A stretch of 64,000 bases of DNA from Coptis chinensis (lineage: Eukaryota > Streptophyta > Magnoliopsida > Ranunculales > Ranunculaceae): positions 106,793,001 to 106,857,000 of the forward strand of contig CM027380.1 of the NCBI GenBank assembly GCA_015680905.1, in the 5' to 3' direction. Under the pieces are notes generated by a model. The model had not been told where the DNA came from and did not search any database. It saw only the letters and a list, made by a program, of their open reading frames with translations. Both the position numbers and the translations under genes were made by a program. Below, one piece after another: positions 20,712-32,873 of the stretch. The number at the start of each line of letters is the position of its first letter. Positions within the stretch are counted from its first letter, which is position 1.

Positions 20712-21830
20712 CTATTTTCTGTCTTTCAATATTTGTCTCCAGCTCCAGGAGCAATTTTGCGGAATATCAAGATCCCAAAAATTCCTTCCTTTTATCAAGG
20801 TTTTCTGTATCCATTGTACCCATATTGTGTTCTTGTTGCTGATGATGTTCCATATATGTCTCATATTGGCCGCATGGTTCATTGTTTCTAAATTTCTTAT
20901 ACCAAGCCTTCCCTCCTCAAAAGGTACACAGACATCTTCCCAACTAATGAACGCATGAGAGGCCCCTCCTTCTGGTCCCGTCCATAGAAAGTTCCTACAG
21001 AGTTTGTTGATCTCATCAATGGTCCTCTGTGGAATTATGAATACAGATAGCCAATATACACTCAAGTTGTTAAACACTTACTTGAATAGTTGTAGTCTTC
21101 CTGCATAAGAAAGAAATTTACTCCTCCAACTCTGGATTTTGTTAGCTACCTTAGTAAGTAAGGGTAGACAATTTGAGTGTGACAGTCTAGAAGTAATGAG
21201 AGGCACTCCCAAATACTTAACTAGCAATGATCCTTGAGAGAACTGAATACACTGTCTTGCTTTATCACACAACCTTTCATTCATCCCTCAACAGAACAAC
21301 TGGCTCTTCTGCACATTTACCTCAAGCCTAGAGCACTCCCTGAATCCATTCAAATTTGCCCTTAAAGTCCTGACTGTATCCAAATCCCCATACATAAAAG
21401 CTATAAGATCATCCGCAAATGAAAGATGAGTGATTACTAGATCATGACATCTATAATGAAGCTTATAATCCCCCTCTGTAACACTATGCAACATAATATC
21501 AGTGAAGAGTTCTATGACTAATACAAATAGGTAAGGTGACATGGGATCCCCTTGTCTTATCCCCCTCTTCCCCTTAAAATATCCATATGGTGAACCATTG
21601 ATCATAATGGAATAGTGAGGGGACTAAATGCATGTCATCACCCATGTAATGAATTTGATAGGAAAACCCACCCTTTTAAGAACAAATTCAACAGTTTCCC
21701 ACCTCATTGAATGCATGTCAAATCTATCTTTGCAGCCATTCTTGGAGGGAAATCATCTCTATGGTAATTATGCAACAACTCATGTGATAATAAAATATTG
21801 TCTTGTATGCTCCTCCCCGAAATGAAGGTT
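20712..21830 (-). pseudogene. LINE reverse transcriptase, C-terminal two thirds
   Basis: The frame at 21605-21288 carries GKRGIRQGDPMSPYLFVLVIE and the catalytic HLSFADDLIAF. The next two frames (21284-21078, 21077-20712) carry VKYLGVPLITSRL, LLTKVANKIQSWRSKFLSYAGR and the thumb-like CRNFLWTGPE...SWEDVCVPFEEGRLGIRNL. Stops separate the pieces. The enzyme would nick-prime copying of its own RNA at the target. This copy is inactive. Confidence 0.88.
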
Positions 21831-21839
21831 GATTGTTGC

Positions 21840-22554
21840 TAAAATAAAATATGTGAAAAAACATATTTTTAGAATAGTTTCCTACACATGAATTCTATTT
21901 CAGTTTTTGAAATTTCTATATGATTAGCCTCCGAAATTCCCTAAAATTTTGGCATTTCATGAAATTTAAGATTCCTAATTACATTGTGGATCCCAATTGA
22001 ATAAAAAAGGCCCATGGGTTGCATAAAATGGGTTTCTTTATTATATTAGCTTCTAAAATTCTGCGAAACTTTGAAATTTCTTGAAATATCAGGTACCTAA
22101 TTACATTGTGGATCCCAATTAAATTAAATAAGGCCCAAGGGTTCTTATATTTTGGCCCAAAACATATATAAATGTGATTTCATGCTTGCAATTTTATACA
22201 TTCACATACATTGTGCTAAATTAAAATATACCACCCCCAAACAATTTGAGAGGGGGAGGGGGGTTCAAGACATTGATCAATTAAATTACCTAAACATGCT
22301 GAATATCAACTTAAAATCCATATGGTAAAATAAAAATATGCGATTAATCATGTATTAAATTTAACAATATGTGCATAGATGAGCAATCACATAAACAAAT
22401 AAATACTAACTACTTAACTAAAAATGAAATTAACAATTAATTAAACTAAAGTACTGAAATTAAAACAAGTACGGAAATTAAATAGTTATTACAAAACATA
22501 AATAATTCTAAATCAAATTCATCACAACAAATCAAAAATAAATAAGCTATCCCT
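21840..22554. other. AT-rich gene-free stretch with a direct duplication
   Basis: A segment of about 110 bases containing CCTAATTACATTGTGGATCC occurs at about 21905-22010 and again at 22045-22140 in decayed form. The rest is AT-rich with no gene recognised. It separates the LINE from the broken ORF on its right. Confidence 0.5.
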
Positions 22555-23655
22555 AGGAAGAAGAAGGTCCAGAACCATCAGTAGGACGACGACGACGCCA
22601 CGTCTAGAGTCGAAGAAGAAGGTGAACCTCCTGGCTAGGGCAGACGTCTTAAGACCTCAGCCTGAAAAGCTGCCTGCGCCTCTTCCATATTCTCTATAGA
22701 ATTAAGCATGTCGGCGTGGTTATCGGCTATGGTTCGAATGTTATGCTCTAAGATGCAGTGATCACGTTGAATGGAACCCTAACGCTTCTGTATCGATTCA
22801 CAGAGCGTAGTTAGGTTTCCCTGATGATCATAAAGCGTACACATCCCGCTATGGAGTAGTGAAAAATGTGCAAAATCAGAAGAAGCACGATCCATAGCAT
22901 TCTCAGCAAAACAAACAGGATATTCATCCTCATCCTGATCTATACCATCAGCTCTCTCTTCAGGCAGTGTCCAATGCCTTTGGACACAGTCACTATATGC
23001 CTTTGTGTTTGAGTAAAGCTTAATATGAGTCCTAGGTGACTCAGGCACGCAACCCCAAGATAACATAATCTTGGTAACTAAAACAGGTAGGGGTGCAGTG
23101 CTCAGGCCTACAACCATAAGCTCTTCACGCAGAAAATCAATGAGGAAAAAACCATACCTCCTGTTCTGCAAAACCCAAAGAACGTGTAAGAATGACAAGC
23201 TGATGTCACTTGGCTTTGAAGTGCTATAGAGGTTCTTTCCTAGCCATCTGCGCCACGACCAAATTGGTTAATCCTCGGCCGACTGGCCGCACGGCACGAT
23301 GAGAACGATCATTGTAACGACCCTCAAGCAGCGTCTCTAGCATCAACTAATGCACTCCATCAAACTGGGATCTCTATAACGTCAAGGTGACCTATTTAGC
23401 GGGTATCCCAGTGATGGTAGCGAGCAAATCATGAGTTACATCCATGTGAACTCCGTCCAAATCCACAAACATTCTCCCTGAAGGAAGTATCCTCTTATTA
23501 TGATAAAAATGCAATACCAAATCCTCATAGTAGTACTCCTCAGTAGACTATGATATTCTATCCCACCCTCTAGCACGCATCTCTGTACCATAGAATGGCT
23601 GGAATATCTCCGCGTTAAATGTGAATTCTGATATGATTTTTACTAGTCGGGCCAT
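22555..23655 (-). pseudogene. Broken transposon-type protein gene
   Basis: From an ATG at 23655 the reading gives MARLVKIISEFTFNAEIFQPF, EMRARGWDRIS-stop, GRMFVDLDGVHMDVTHDLLATITGIP and later LTNLVVAQMARKEPL. A clean 139-residue frame follows (23198-22779) with FLIDFLREELMVVGLSTAPLPVLVTKIML. The tail is MEEAQAAFQAEVLRRLP. Several stops interrupt it. The pattern of a short domain asking whether a locus-specific helix precedes GIP, then a second helical domain, resembles plant-transposon proteins found beside Ty3/gypsy elements. I am not sure of the family. A possible 5' leader lies at 23660-23960. Confidence 0.5.
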
Positions 23656-23959
23656 TGTATGGTTGAAACTTGAATACGGGTAGGGGTTTAAGTAGGGGAT
23701 GATGGGTGAAAGGTGTTGTAAAAATTTGGAGAAGGCCTGTTTCGATGGAGGCGCGGGGAGCGCTTGGATTTAGTTTCTGATAAGCGCGGTGCGCGCTGGG
23801 ATCGATTTAGGCTAGATTGTATTTTGTTTGAGAAGATGAAGTGAATGGGCCGATGTTGGATTTTAAATAGGATGGTCGATGGGGTGTAAATATCGTGAGT
23901 TGGGTGGAAAAATGAATTTTGGCCCAAGCCCAATTTTTTTAAAATACCCATCTTGTCCT

Positions 23960-24551
23960 ACTGTCTCATAAACTTAAAACTAAGATTCCCGATTCGTTAG
24001 CGGTCGATTTTTGCGAATGAGCTATGAAAATGATCAACATGAAGAATGTTATCTAATGATCTAGGAAAAACACAAATCTAACCGTGGGTGACATGAAATG
24101 GTGGAAGATCGCCTCGAAATGCATAAATGGCATAAGTTATGAGGGCAAAGGAACATCTAGAATACTAGATTGTGTCACACAAATCTATACGACTAAAAGC
24201 AGCATAAACAAAGATAGGAAGTGAGAGGACAAGGTGCGGTGATTACCCACCTCCAAACAAAATTTTAGAATATGATGAATTTTTTTTGTTGTGGTGAAAA
24301 ACAAGGTCTTTTAAAGTCAGATATCCTAGACTTTCTAATCTATCTAATATTTATGGGTTTTATATTTTCTAATTTTATGAAAATGATTTTTGAAAAATAC
24401 AATAATAAAGCAAGTACAAATGTAAATCACTCCATAGAGAAACACTACTCAAAATAAACGAGAAAAAGTGCAAGAAAGGAATGCATGAATTACATGAACA
24501 TGGACTAAGGATCCGACACTTACAGCCACACACTTCGAAAGGAGGGTCCGG
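23960..24551. other. Gene-free flank downstream of Athila integrase
   Basis: No gene is recognised. In an Athila element the region after integrase should lead to an env-like ORF and the 3' LTR. Neither is found here, so the element appears truncated on this side. Confidence 0.4.
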
Positions 24552-25936
24552 TTACCTTAATGGAGTACTCCCAAAATATAGAGTATGGATAGGAAGTACA
24601 CCAAGCATAAAGGGCCAGTCCTCATAAACAGGGTCTTGTAGAAGAGTTTCTTCTATAGCGGGATAACGTAATTCATGGAAATGTTTTAAGCATTGGTCAT
24701 TTACTTGAAAGGTACTGTTGTCTTTGGGATTTACCAAAGTGATTACCCCTTGAGAAGTGACATCAGTAACTAGAAAAGGTCCGGACCAACGTGTTTTTAA
24801 TTTACCAGGAAAAATATGTAAACGTGAGTTATATAGCAAAACTTTTTGACCAAGGTTTCATGTTAGCTTTATAATCCTTCTCTAAATCATAAGAATCTCT
24901 ACGGATTTCTTCAAGCTCATTTAATTGTAATTTGTGCTTGACACTAGTGGCGTTAATGTTGAAATTTAAACTTTTAATAGCCCATAGGGCATGATATTCC
25001 AACTCAACAGGTAAGTGGCAAGGTTTACCAAAAACTAAGCGATAAGGGGACATACCAATATGTGTTTTAAAAGCTGCTCTATAGGCACATAAAGCAATTG
25101 TTAGGCGTCTAGACCAGTCTTTCCTATCAGGATTAACTGTCATTTCTAAAATCTTTTTAATTTCTCTATTGGACATCTCTACTTGACCACTAGTTTGAGG
25201 ATGATACGGAGTCGCCACCTTATGAGTAACTCCATATTTCTTGACTAAAGATTCAATAACTCTATTACAAAAATGTTTTCCTCCATCACTAATGATGGCC
25301 TTAGGTACGCCGAAACGTGAGAAGATATACTCCTTCATAAATAATACTATAGTTTTATGGTCATTATTACGACAAGCCCTGACTTCAATCTATTTAGAAA
25401 TGTAGTCTACATCTACAAGAATATAAATGAAATCATGCGAAACAGGAAACGGGCCCATGAAATCAATACCCTAGATATCAAAAATCTCCACTATAAGAAT
25501 GATATTTAAGGGCATCATATTACGTTTAGTAATATGCCCATGTTGTTGACATCTAATACACGCTTTGCAATGTGCATGGGCATCTTGAAACAGGGTTGGC
25601 CAATAAAAGCCGCATTGAAGAACTTTGGCGGCAGTTTTATTTCCACTAAAATGACCCCCGCATGATTGTTCATGGCAGAAAGATAAGACTTCATTGTGCT
25701 CCCACTGGGGAATGCAACGACTAATTATCTGATGTGCACAATACTTAAAAAGGTAGGGTTCATCCCAGTAGTAAAACTTAACTTTGGCCAAAAATACGTT
25801 TATTCCTAGTCCATATCTCAGGAATGATCTCAGACACTAAAAAATTAACAATGTCTGCATACCAAGGTGCAGAAAAAATTGAATAAAGATGTTCATCCGG
25901 AAAAGAGTCAGATATTGATTTGGAATCACTGTCATC
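24552..25936 (-). pseudogene. Athila-type integrase
   Basis: On the - strand the pieces read DSFPDEHLYSI...WYADIVNFLVSE (25900-25830), DEPYLFKYCAHQIISRCIPQ and the HHCC region HEQSCGGHFSGNKTAAKVLQCGFYWP...CIRCQQHGHI (25791-25471). The catalytic core at 25338-24829 has RFGVPKAIISDGGKHFCN and HPQTSGQVEMSNREIKKIL, so the second Asp and the Glu are present. The C-terminus is at 24839-24552, ending PIHTLYFGSTPLR. Frame changes separate the pieces. The first catalytic Asp region (25340-25470) is damaged. Confidence 0.88.
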
Positions 25937-26418
25937 TGTTTCGACCAAATATGATTAAAACACTAAGTGATGACGAAAGAGGTGAAGAACGTAGAAAAGT
26001 AGTTAGAAAAGTGATGGTGATCGGAAGAATGATGAGATTGTACCTTTCGGTTGCCTACGTACCCAAATTATCGGTGGGATCAAGTCTCAAGAACGTAGTT
26101 CTGTATGAAAAATAGTTTGGTATTTATATAGGTAGAGTAGAGAATCCTTGTAGCTCAAGTATTCTTGTAGCTTGAGTCATTGTGATAGAATATAACTCTC
26201 AACTGATAATTATCTCTTTGATAAGAAATGAATTTGGACATAAATCAATGTACATTAGTGGCAAGCTATGTGGCTAAGGTTCAGCCTTAGACACATGAGT
26301 TAATGGGCCTGTACATTAATCCATGGTACTGCAAATTGAGCTTTAGCCCTGTCGATTAAATGAATAAAGTGGAGATCCCTACCAATGGACGTTCGCCACG
26401 TAGGTGGGGGTCGAAACA
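25937..26418 (-). repeat. Solo LTR inserted in Athila pol (482 bp)
   Basis: The ends form a perfect 10-bp inverted repeat, TGTTTCGACC and GGTCGAAACA. The 5-bp direct repeat TCATC flanks it at 25932-25936 and 26419-26423. On both sides the Athila reading resumes (NVVADHLSRLTNEDD on the right, DSFPDEHL on the left). The orientation is judged by a - strand TATA box (TATAAATA, 26121-26128) and the LTR motif TTGCCTACGTACCC...GAACGTAGTTC shared with the Tat LTRs. A solo LTR is what remains after recombination between the two LTRs of an inserted element. Confidence 0.92.
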
Positions 26419-26423
26419 TCATC

Positions 26424-28292
26424 CTCATTAGTTAACCTTGATAAGTGATCTGCAACTACATTTTCAGCTCATTTTTTATCCTTAATTTCTAAGGTAAATT
26501 CAGTTAGGAGAAAAATCCAACGGATCAATCTCTGCTTAGCATCCTTCTTCGCGAGAAGGTACCTAAGCGCGGCATGGTCTGTATAGACGATGGTCGTGGA
26601 ACCAACTAAGTAGGGACGAAACTTATCTAAGGTATAAACAACGGCTAGAAATTCCTTTTCAGTAGTAGTATAATTATGTTGAGCATCATTTAAGGTTTTA
26701 CTAGCATAAAAAATTATGGTAGACTTATTATCTAACTTATGTCCTAGCACAGCACCAACGACATAATCACTAGTATCACACATAAGTTCAAAATGTTTTG
26801 ACCAGTCTAGTGGTTGTATGATAGGTGCAGAGGTTAAAGCAGCTTTCAAAGTTTTGAAAGCCTGTTTGCAGTCATGATTAAAATAAAAAATGACATCTTT
26901 TAAAAGCAATTGTGTTAAAGGCTTAGCTATTTTTGAAAAATCTTTTATGAAATGTCTGTAGAAATCTGCATGGCCTAGAAAGGCCCTAATCTCATGGATA
27001 GTCCATGGTATAGGCAGAGACACTATTTTATCTATTTTAGCTTTATCCACTTCTATTCCATTTTAAGAAACAATATGACCTAAAACTATACTTTTAGTGA
27101 CCATAAAATGACATTTTTCTTCGTTTAAGACTAAGTTCTTTTCCTAACACCATTTCAAAACTTTAGAAAGATTTGAAAGACAATCTTCAAAGGAATGGCC
27201 ATGAATAGAAAAATCATCCATAAACACTTCCATAAATTTTTCCACCATGTCACTAAAAATATGTAGCATAAAACGCTGGAAAGTACCAGGTGCATTAATT
27301 ACAAAGGCCAAAGGGAATTCTTTTATATGCATACGTACCAAAGGGACATGTGAATGTAGTCTTCTCTTGGTCATCAGGGTCAATAATAATCTAGAAATAG
27401 CCAGAATAGCCATCTAAAAAACAATAGCAAGCATGGCCGGCTAGACGTTCAAGCATTTGGTCGACAAAGGGTAAAGGAAAGTATCCATACGTGTCATAGT
27501 GTTAAGCTCCCTATAATCAATACAAATCCATCACGTTATAGGAATTCGGGTGGAAACTAACTCTCCATCGACATTACGAATGACTGTAACACCTGATTTC
27601 TTAGGGACTACATGAACTGGGCTCACCCATTCACTATCTGAGATGGGGTATATAATGCCAACATCGAGTAATCTCAAAACTTCCGCTCTAACTACCTCTT
27701 TCATGGCAGGGTTCAAATGATGTTGTGGCTCACGGGAGGTTTTCGCATTATCCTCCAAATGTATGTGATGTTTGCATACGCTAGGGTCAATGCCCTTAAT
27801 GTCGTCTAAAGACCAACCAATTGCATAATGAAGTTCACGAATAACCTTAATCAAATTTGCCTCTTCAGTAGCAGATAACTGAGATGATATAATAATCGGA
27901 TGAGTGCCATCAGGATCAAGATGAATGTATTTTAACTCAGCAGGAAAAGGTTTAAGCTCAAGGGTGGGAGAAGTGGGAATGAGGGATTCAGGAGGGTCTT
28001 CCTCCTCTACAATGTAGATTTGTTCAGGAATGAGTTCTTCAAACTCAGGAGCTAGATCATGGATAAGAGTAGATTCTAAGAGGGCATGTACTTCTTGGAT
28101 GTATGAACCCCTAGTACTACCAAAGGAAAGAAATTGGTGCATCTGATTTTCTGGAAAGACTTTGTTAAAATAATCTTGAGTGAGGCTCTCTATCATGCTA
28201 ATTTTTCCATCTATAATTGTGTCTAGTGTCTGTTGCATCATCTTAAAAACATTTATCTTAACAGCAAGGTTTCCAAAGGAAATGGACATCAA
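26424..28292 (-). pseudogene. Athila-type reverse transcriptase and RNase H
   Basis: The N-terminal frame (28292-27531) ends in VRAEVLRLLDVGIIYPISDSEWVSPVHVVPKKSG. The middle (27413-27144) holds PGTFQRFMLHIFSDM and the catalytic MEVFMDDFSIHG. The last (27050-26469) holds [25 protein letters not shown] and the RNase H blocks [32 protein letters not shown] and [12 protein letters not shown]. The wording is that of Athila elements (non-chromovirus Ty3/gypsy). Stops or frame changes lie near 27060, 27140 and 27420-27530. The catalytic Asp pair is intact. Confidence 0.9.
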
Positions 28293-28676
28293 ACCATCGC
28301 GGTAATTAATGAGGGCATTGGCAGTTGCTAAGAAATGATGCCCTAAGATGATAAGAACAGAATCTTGGGCGACTTCTATGTCTAGAATGACAAAATCGGC
28401 TGGATAATAAAAGTCTTGTACTTTAACAATAATATTTTCAACTACGCCCTTAGGATACTTAATCGAACGATCGGCTAACTACAAAGCCATTTTAGTTGGT
28501 TTTAGATCGTGTATACCTAGTTGTTTATAAAGGTAAAATGGGAGTAAGTTAACACTTGCCCCTAGATCTAGAAAAGCAGTTGTGGTGAAAGTATCGCCTA
28601 AGGTGCATTGTACAGTGGGACGACCAGGGTCCTTGTACTTAACGATTCCATTGTGCTCAGATAAAGAAGGAAACTG
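28293..28676 (-). pseudogene. Athila-type aspartic protease
   Basis: The - strand reads TTAFLDLGASVNLLPFYLYKQLGI (about 28590-28520), with the intact D-x-G-A-S active site, then KGVVENIIVKVQDFYYPADFVILD and VLIILGHHFLATANALINY (I-L-G-H/R). A stop occurs near 28480. The domain lies between gag and RT as usual for the lineage. Confidence 0.75.
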
Positions 28677-30471
28677 TTATGTTAAGGAGGCTTCTTTAGG
28701 TATGTTTGTTTTCCTCTTTGTGGTGTACAAATCTTTAAGAAACTTAGCGTGTGTTGGAAGACGTTTTATGGCTTGAGGAAGGTTTATAGTTAAATTTTTA
28801 AAAACTTTCCTATTCTTGTCAAAATTATCGTCCTTCTTTAGCATAGCTAGTCTCTGGGGAAACGGGGGCTTTTCCCTATATCTAGCGTAAGGGTTAGTAG
28901 GAGTATCACCTTCTTCTTTAACTTTTGTTAGTTTTCCCATAGGTTGAGGTTTAATTGGTACTTCTACCGTGGTAGGATCTTTAGTTTCAACTATGGTATC
29001 TAGTAAGTTTTCTTTATCTTGTTGTGGGGAATCCTCAGGCATTATAACTTTGTTGTCAACCACTTTCCCTGAACGGAGAGTAGTTACGGCCTTTAGTTCT
29101 CCTTGTATTATATTTTCATTACTAGAGCTACCATTTAATTCAAAAGCTGTGTTTGTTGATTTTGGATTAGGTATGGATTGACCTGGAAACACGCCTTTTT
29201 GTTGGGTATTCTCTTGGGATAATTGTTGGATAGCTAGTAATATATGTTGTTGAGTTTGCATGTATGCATCGAATCTATTAGTTTGGAAAGGTTGAGTTGT
29301 CATGGGTTGTGTAACAAGTACTATCTCACGTTGATTATTAACAGGTGAATTTTGATAGTTGTTATTAACCGGGACTAAATTTCTATTATTATTATTATTA
29401 TTAATACCCTGCCCTTGTCCTTGCCTTGGTTGATATTGATTGTAGTTATTGTTGGACCTAACGTTTGATTATTAAAACCTGGAGGTGCTCCTTGATAGTG
29501 ATTACTACGCCAACTAAAATTAGGATTTTGTTTCCAAGGTGCGTTAGGTATATAATTAAAAGCACAGACATCTTCTGGCTATGATTGTGTAATGGTTTGT
29601 TCATAAGCAAGAGGACAATAATGATCGGAATGCTCAAGACTATAACAGAAATTATAGCAAAGAGAGTTTATATTCATGACGGGAGTTGGTTTCTCTTCTT
29701 GTTTTGTAACAGAAAGGGCATCTACCTTATGAGTGAGGGATTCAATTAAAGTTTTAGTTTAGGATCTTGTTTAATCTCAAACATACTGACTGCCTTAGCT
29801 GTAGAAGAAGGAATGGAGCGGGAGTAATCGTTACCTCCCTAGTTGTTACTTTTCTTGGATTTATTATCTAGAAAGTTATAAGCATCTGTGGCTCTTTTAC
29901 CTAGGAAATTACCTCCATTCATGATATCTAAAGTCTCTTTATGATGTTAAGATAGGCCTTTGAAGAAGGCACAAACTAGTGTGTCTTTACCCAGATTATG
30001 ATGTGGACATTCTACTAGAAGATCAGTGAAACGATTCCAAGCCTCATAAAAGGATCTTGAGGCTTTTGGCGAAAGAAATGAATATGTGATAGCATTTCAT
30101 CAGTCTTCTGTGGCAGGTAAAATTGTTCCATAAATAATTCTACTAGTTTTTCCCATGTATCGACAGAGTTCAACTTTTGTGTTGTTAGCCAAGCAACCGC
30201 TTTGTCAACTAGGGTGAACGGAAACACCCCGAGCTTTATTTGTTCAGGTCTTACGTTAGGATATGAAATGTAGTAAGAACGTGTTGTATCCTACGTAAGT
30301 ATTGATAAAGTTTCTCATGGTCTAACCCATGGAAAACAGGTAGCAGATTAAATATATTGGGGGGAATTCTAAAATCCCCATAGTATCTGCAAGAATTATG
30401 CAGGACTCAGGTCTATCGTTTAAAGCCTTATAGAAATCAGAGAGGGGTCTCTCTGCTATTTCTTCATCCAT
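28677..30471 (-). pseudogene. Athila-type gag
   Basis: The start MDEEIAERPLSDFYKAL lies at the ATG 30471. The capsid core is at 30227-30015 (MFPFTLVDKAVAWLTTQKLNSVDTWEKL...FYLPQKTDEML), with continuing coding in other frames to about 29900. The C-terminal part (29303-28677) carries FPQRLAMLKKDDNFDKN...FLKDLYTTKRK. An ATT repeat at about 29380-29403 would encode poly-Asn. Several frameshifts and stops are present. Confidence 0.8.
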
Positions 30472-31532
30472 TGCTACAAATGCAGTGTTGGTGGGTGTAC
30501 GTAGGTGGTGGGTGTGTGGTGATTGGTAAATTTCTAGATAGGCAATTATTTTTGCGTCTACGATAAATTAATATGGCAGGTTTATGCGTACCATATCTTA
30601 ATCTCATGCAAGTTTTAAGTCTAATAGGCAAATCCTAACGAGCATGCAAAAATAGCCTAATTATTACTAGAAATAGAATCCTCTGACAATAATTCGAGGA
30701 TGTAAAGAGGTGTTACCAGAGCATCCTTGCTACGATATAAATAAGCGTCTTCAACAAAATTGAAGCACATCTACGTTACTTGAACAATTATATGAGTACT
30801 GGTCCTAGTACACGATGTGGATTGTGAAGTCCTGTAAAAAGATTAACCTTATTAGTTTTTAAAATTTTAAGAATTAGGAAAATGCTTTTTATTATGGGCT
30901 TCATGTTGGGCCTTGATGTCAGGCCTGTGAAACGGGCTTTGGTAGTGGGTGGGCTTTCTAATTAATATTTAATTAATTAATTTTTTTGTATTTTTTATTA
31001 AACCAACGGCCAAGTCACTTAGGAATTTAAGGGAGATTGTCCGTGGGTGCACGTCCTTAATTAGATAACCCCAAATTCTTTCAGTTTTCTAGACACCGTT
31101 TATAATGAAGAAAAATAATTTTATTTTTTTAAAATTTTGTAATTTTTAGCGTACGAGTACTGTACTGTACTCGTGAGATAATATTGGAAATAATATTAAA
31201 AAATTAAGTTACTGTATTTAACCTAGGGTGCGTGCTCGCTTAGAAACAAGGTAATTTGGGCTCAATGCGCGCCTAAGCATAGAGAGAATGAATCGCGGTC
31301 GATTCGAAGAAGAAGGCAAATTGGGGCTCGTGCGCTTGTGAGTTAAAACTAGGGTTTCAAATTTTTAGGGTCAGGTCACGGGAGGGCAGGGAGTTGGCTG
31401 AACAACTCTTCTGCTCTCAAACAGTAGCAGAAAAAATTGAAGAAATTACGAATAGTGTTTTAGTGTGTGTTTTGTGAATAGTAAAAACAGTGTTTTGTAA
31501 TCTAAACACGCGTAATGTAAACGAACTAGATA
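30472..31532 (-). other. Athila leader region between LTR and gag
   Basis: No ORF is recognised. The sequence lies between the primer-binding site and the gag start and would be the untranslated leader, which is long in this lineage. Confidence 0.6.
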
Positions 31533-31545
31533 ACAAGCGGCGCCA
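31533..31545 (-). other. Primer-binding site, Athila element
   Basis: On the - strand TGGCGCCGCTTGT starts one base after the LTR end. The one-base spacing matches that of Tat element 1. Confidence 0.8.
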
Positions 31546-31546
31546 T

Positions 31547-32867
31547 TGATAAGATAACATTTAATTAACTTCTTGGGAACAGTATATTAGAGATGCTTGA
31601 ACAGTGAATAAAGCTTATCAAAACAGTAGATATAATACTCTCAATATCATAGAAATAAATAGGAGAGTAGTCGCGTTCGCCCACTCTAGTCGTACACTAC
31701 TTGAATGCGAGTTTTGATTAGAAGTATGTTTCACTAATGAGAGTCAAAACAGTAGATATGAGGTGAAAAACAGTGATTTCAAATGACAATACAAGGTATT
31801 AGAAGGGGTTTAATCTGCCATGCGATTCGATTGACTATTAGTTAGTATCGAATTGCTTGTATTAATCCCTAGTGAACACCAAGTCCTCTCAGATCAAGAC
31901 TTCACTAGCATGAGAGTTTAGCTCGACCACAAATCTCTTTGGTAGTGGCTCTAAACTCTAGCTCTCCGTTATGAGCTCTATCTCTAGTTACTCATAACGA
32001 AGAACTTGAAGTTCTTATTTGCAAAATAATAATACTAATGTTTAATCATCCTCACATGGCTTCATAAACCTCCTCTAATAGAGATTTAGCCTTGTATCAT
32101 TGGAATCATTATACTAAAACAATAAAAGAAAGACATAATTGAAAAGACAATAATTAATTAAAGAACTAAGCTTTTATTGATGGGAATTAATGGTGGCTAC
32201 AACCTAACATATTTTAACCCTAAAGAAAGTAAAATTAATTAAGAACTAAACTAATTATAAACTAAGGGAAAAAAAAATATATGAAGTGTTTAGCCTTAAC
32301 CCTCTTTATATAGGAGAGGGTTAGGGTTACATTTTCGTACATGGGCCAAAAAGGGGGAGTTTGGGCCTCTAAAGTGAGCGCAAAGTCTATTAGGTTAAGT
32401 CTAAAGAGGCCACAGTTGTTGGAAATTACTTCTGTGCCTTTTTCGTCCACTTTTATAGCTCTTATTGGAGCAAGTCTGGTTCCATTGGAAAGAGAATTCC
32501 GAGCCGGTTGTTTTGACATAAAGTAGGCCCAATTCCGAGGCCTGAGTCCAAAGATATGGCCTGTTGAAGTTCTATTGACTTTTCTGTCATTTTTCTACCC
32601 GGATTGACTTTGACTTCCCAGCTTTGACTAGGCTTAAAAAAGATTTTTCTCCATGATTCTTGGGCTTTAAATATAAAACTTCCTTGGCAATCATTTTGAC
32701 TCGTTTTCCATGCAAAAGTGGTGCCTTTAGTCACCTAATCAATTTCAAGTCTTAAAATGCACAAAAACACGTAAACAGTACTAACTCTTATTTATTATAA
32801 ACATAATTGGCCTAAATGTAATACTATTAAGGGGTTAAGTTTAAACTACACTTTTGAGTGCTTATCA
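31547..32867 (-). repeat. 5' LTR of Athila element (1321 bp)
   Basis: On the + strand the LTR begins TGATAAG and ends CTTATCA, a 7-bp terminal inverted repeat. It begins one base from the primer-binding site. Its length fits Athila LTRs. The flank on the right starts ATCAA, the expected target duplication. The left LTR is not found in the window. Confidence 0.8.
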
Positions 32868-32873
32868 ATCAAC

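Larger units (their letters stand above)
19233..21830 (-). mobile_element. RNase H-bearing LINE, 5'-truncated
   Basis: The coding order on the - strand is reverse transcriptase (from 21830), zinc-binding domain, then RNase H (to 19342). A short 3' UTR follows, and an A-rich tail that appears on the + strand as T-rich 19235-19275. The endonuclease and the first part of RT are missing, as expected for a 5'-truncated L1-type insertion. The region beyond 21830 has no LINE coding. Confidence 0.85.

Noticed and set aside
23688..23951. Independent 87-residue gene on the - strand
   Set aside because: It lies in the presumed leader of the broken ORF that starts at 23655, is rich in Ser, Pro and Arg, and has no family resemblance.
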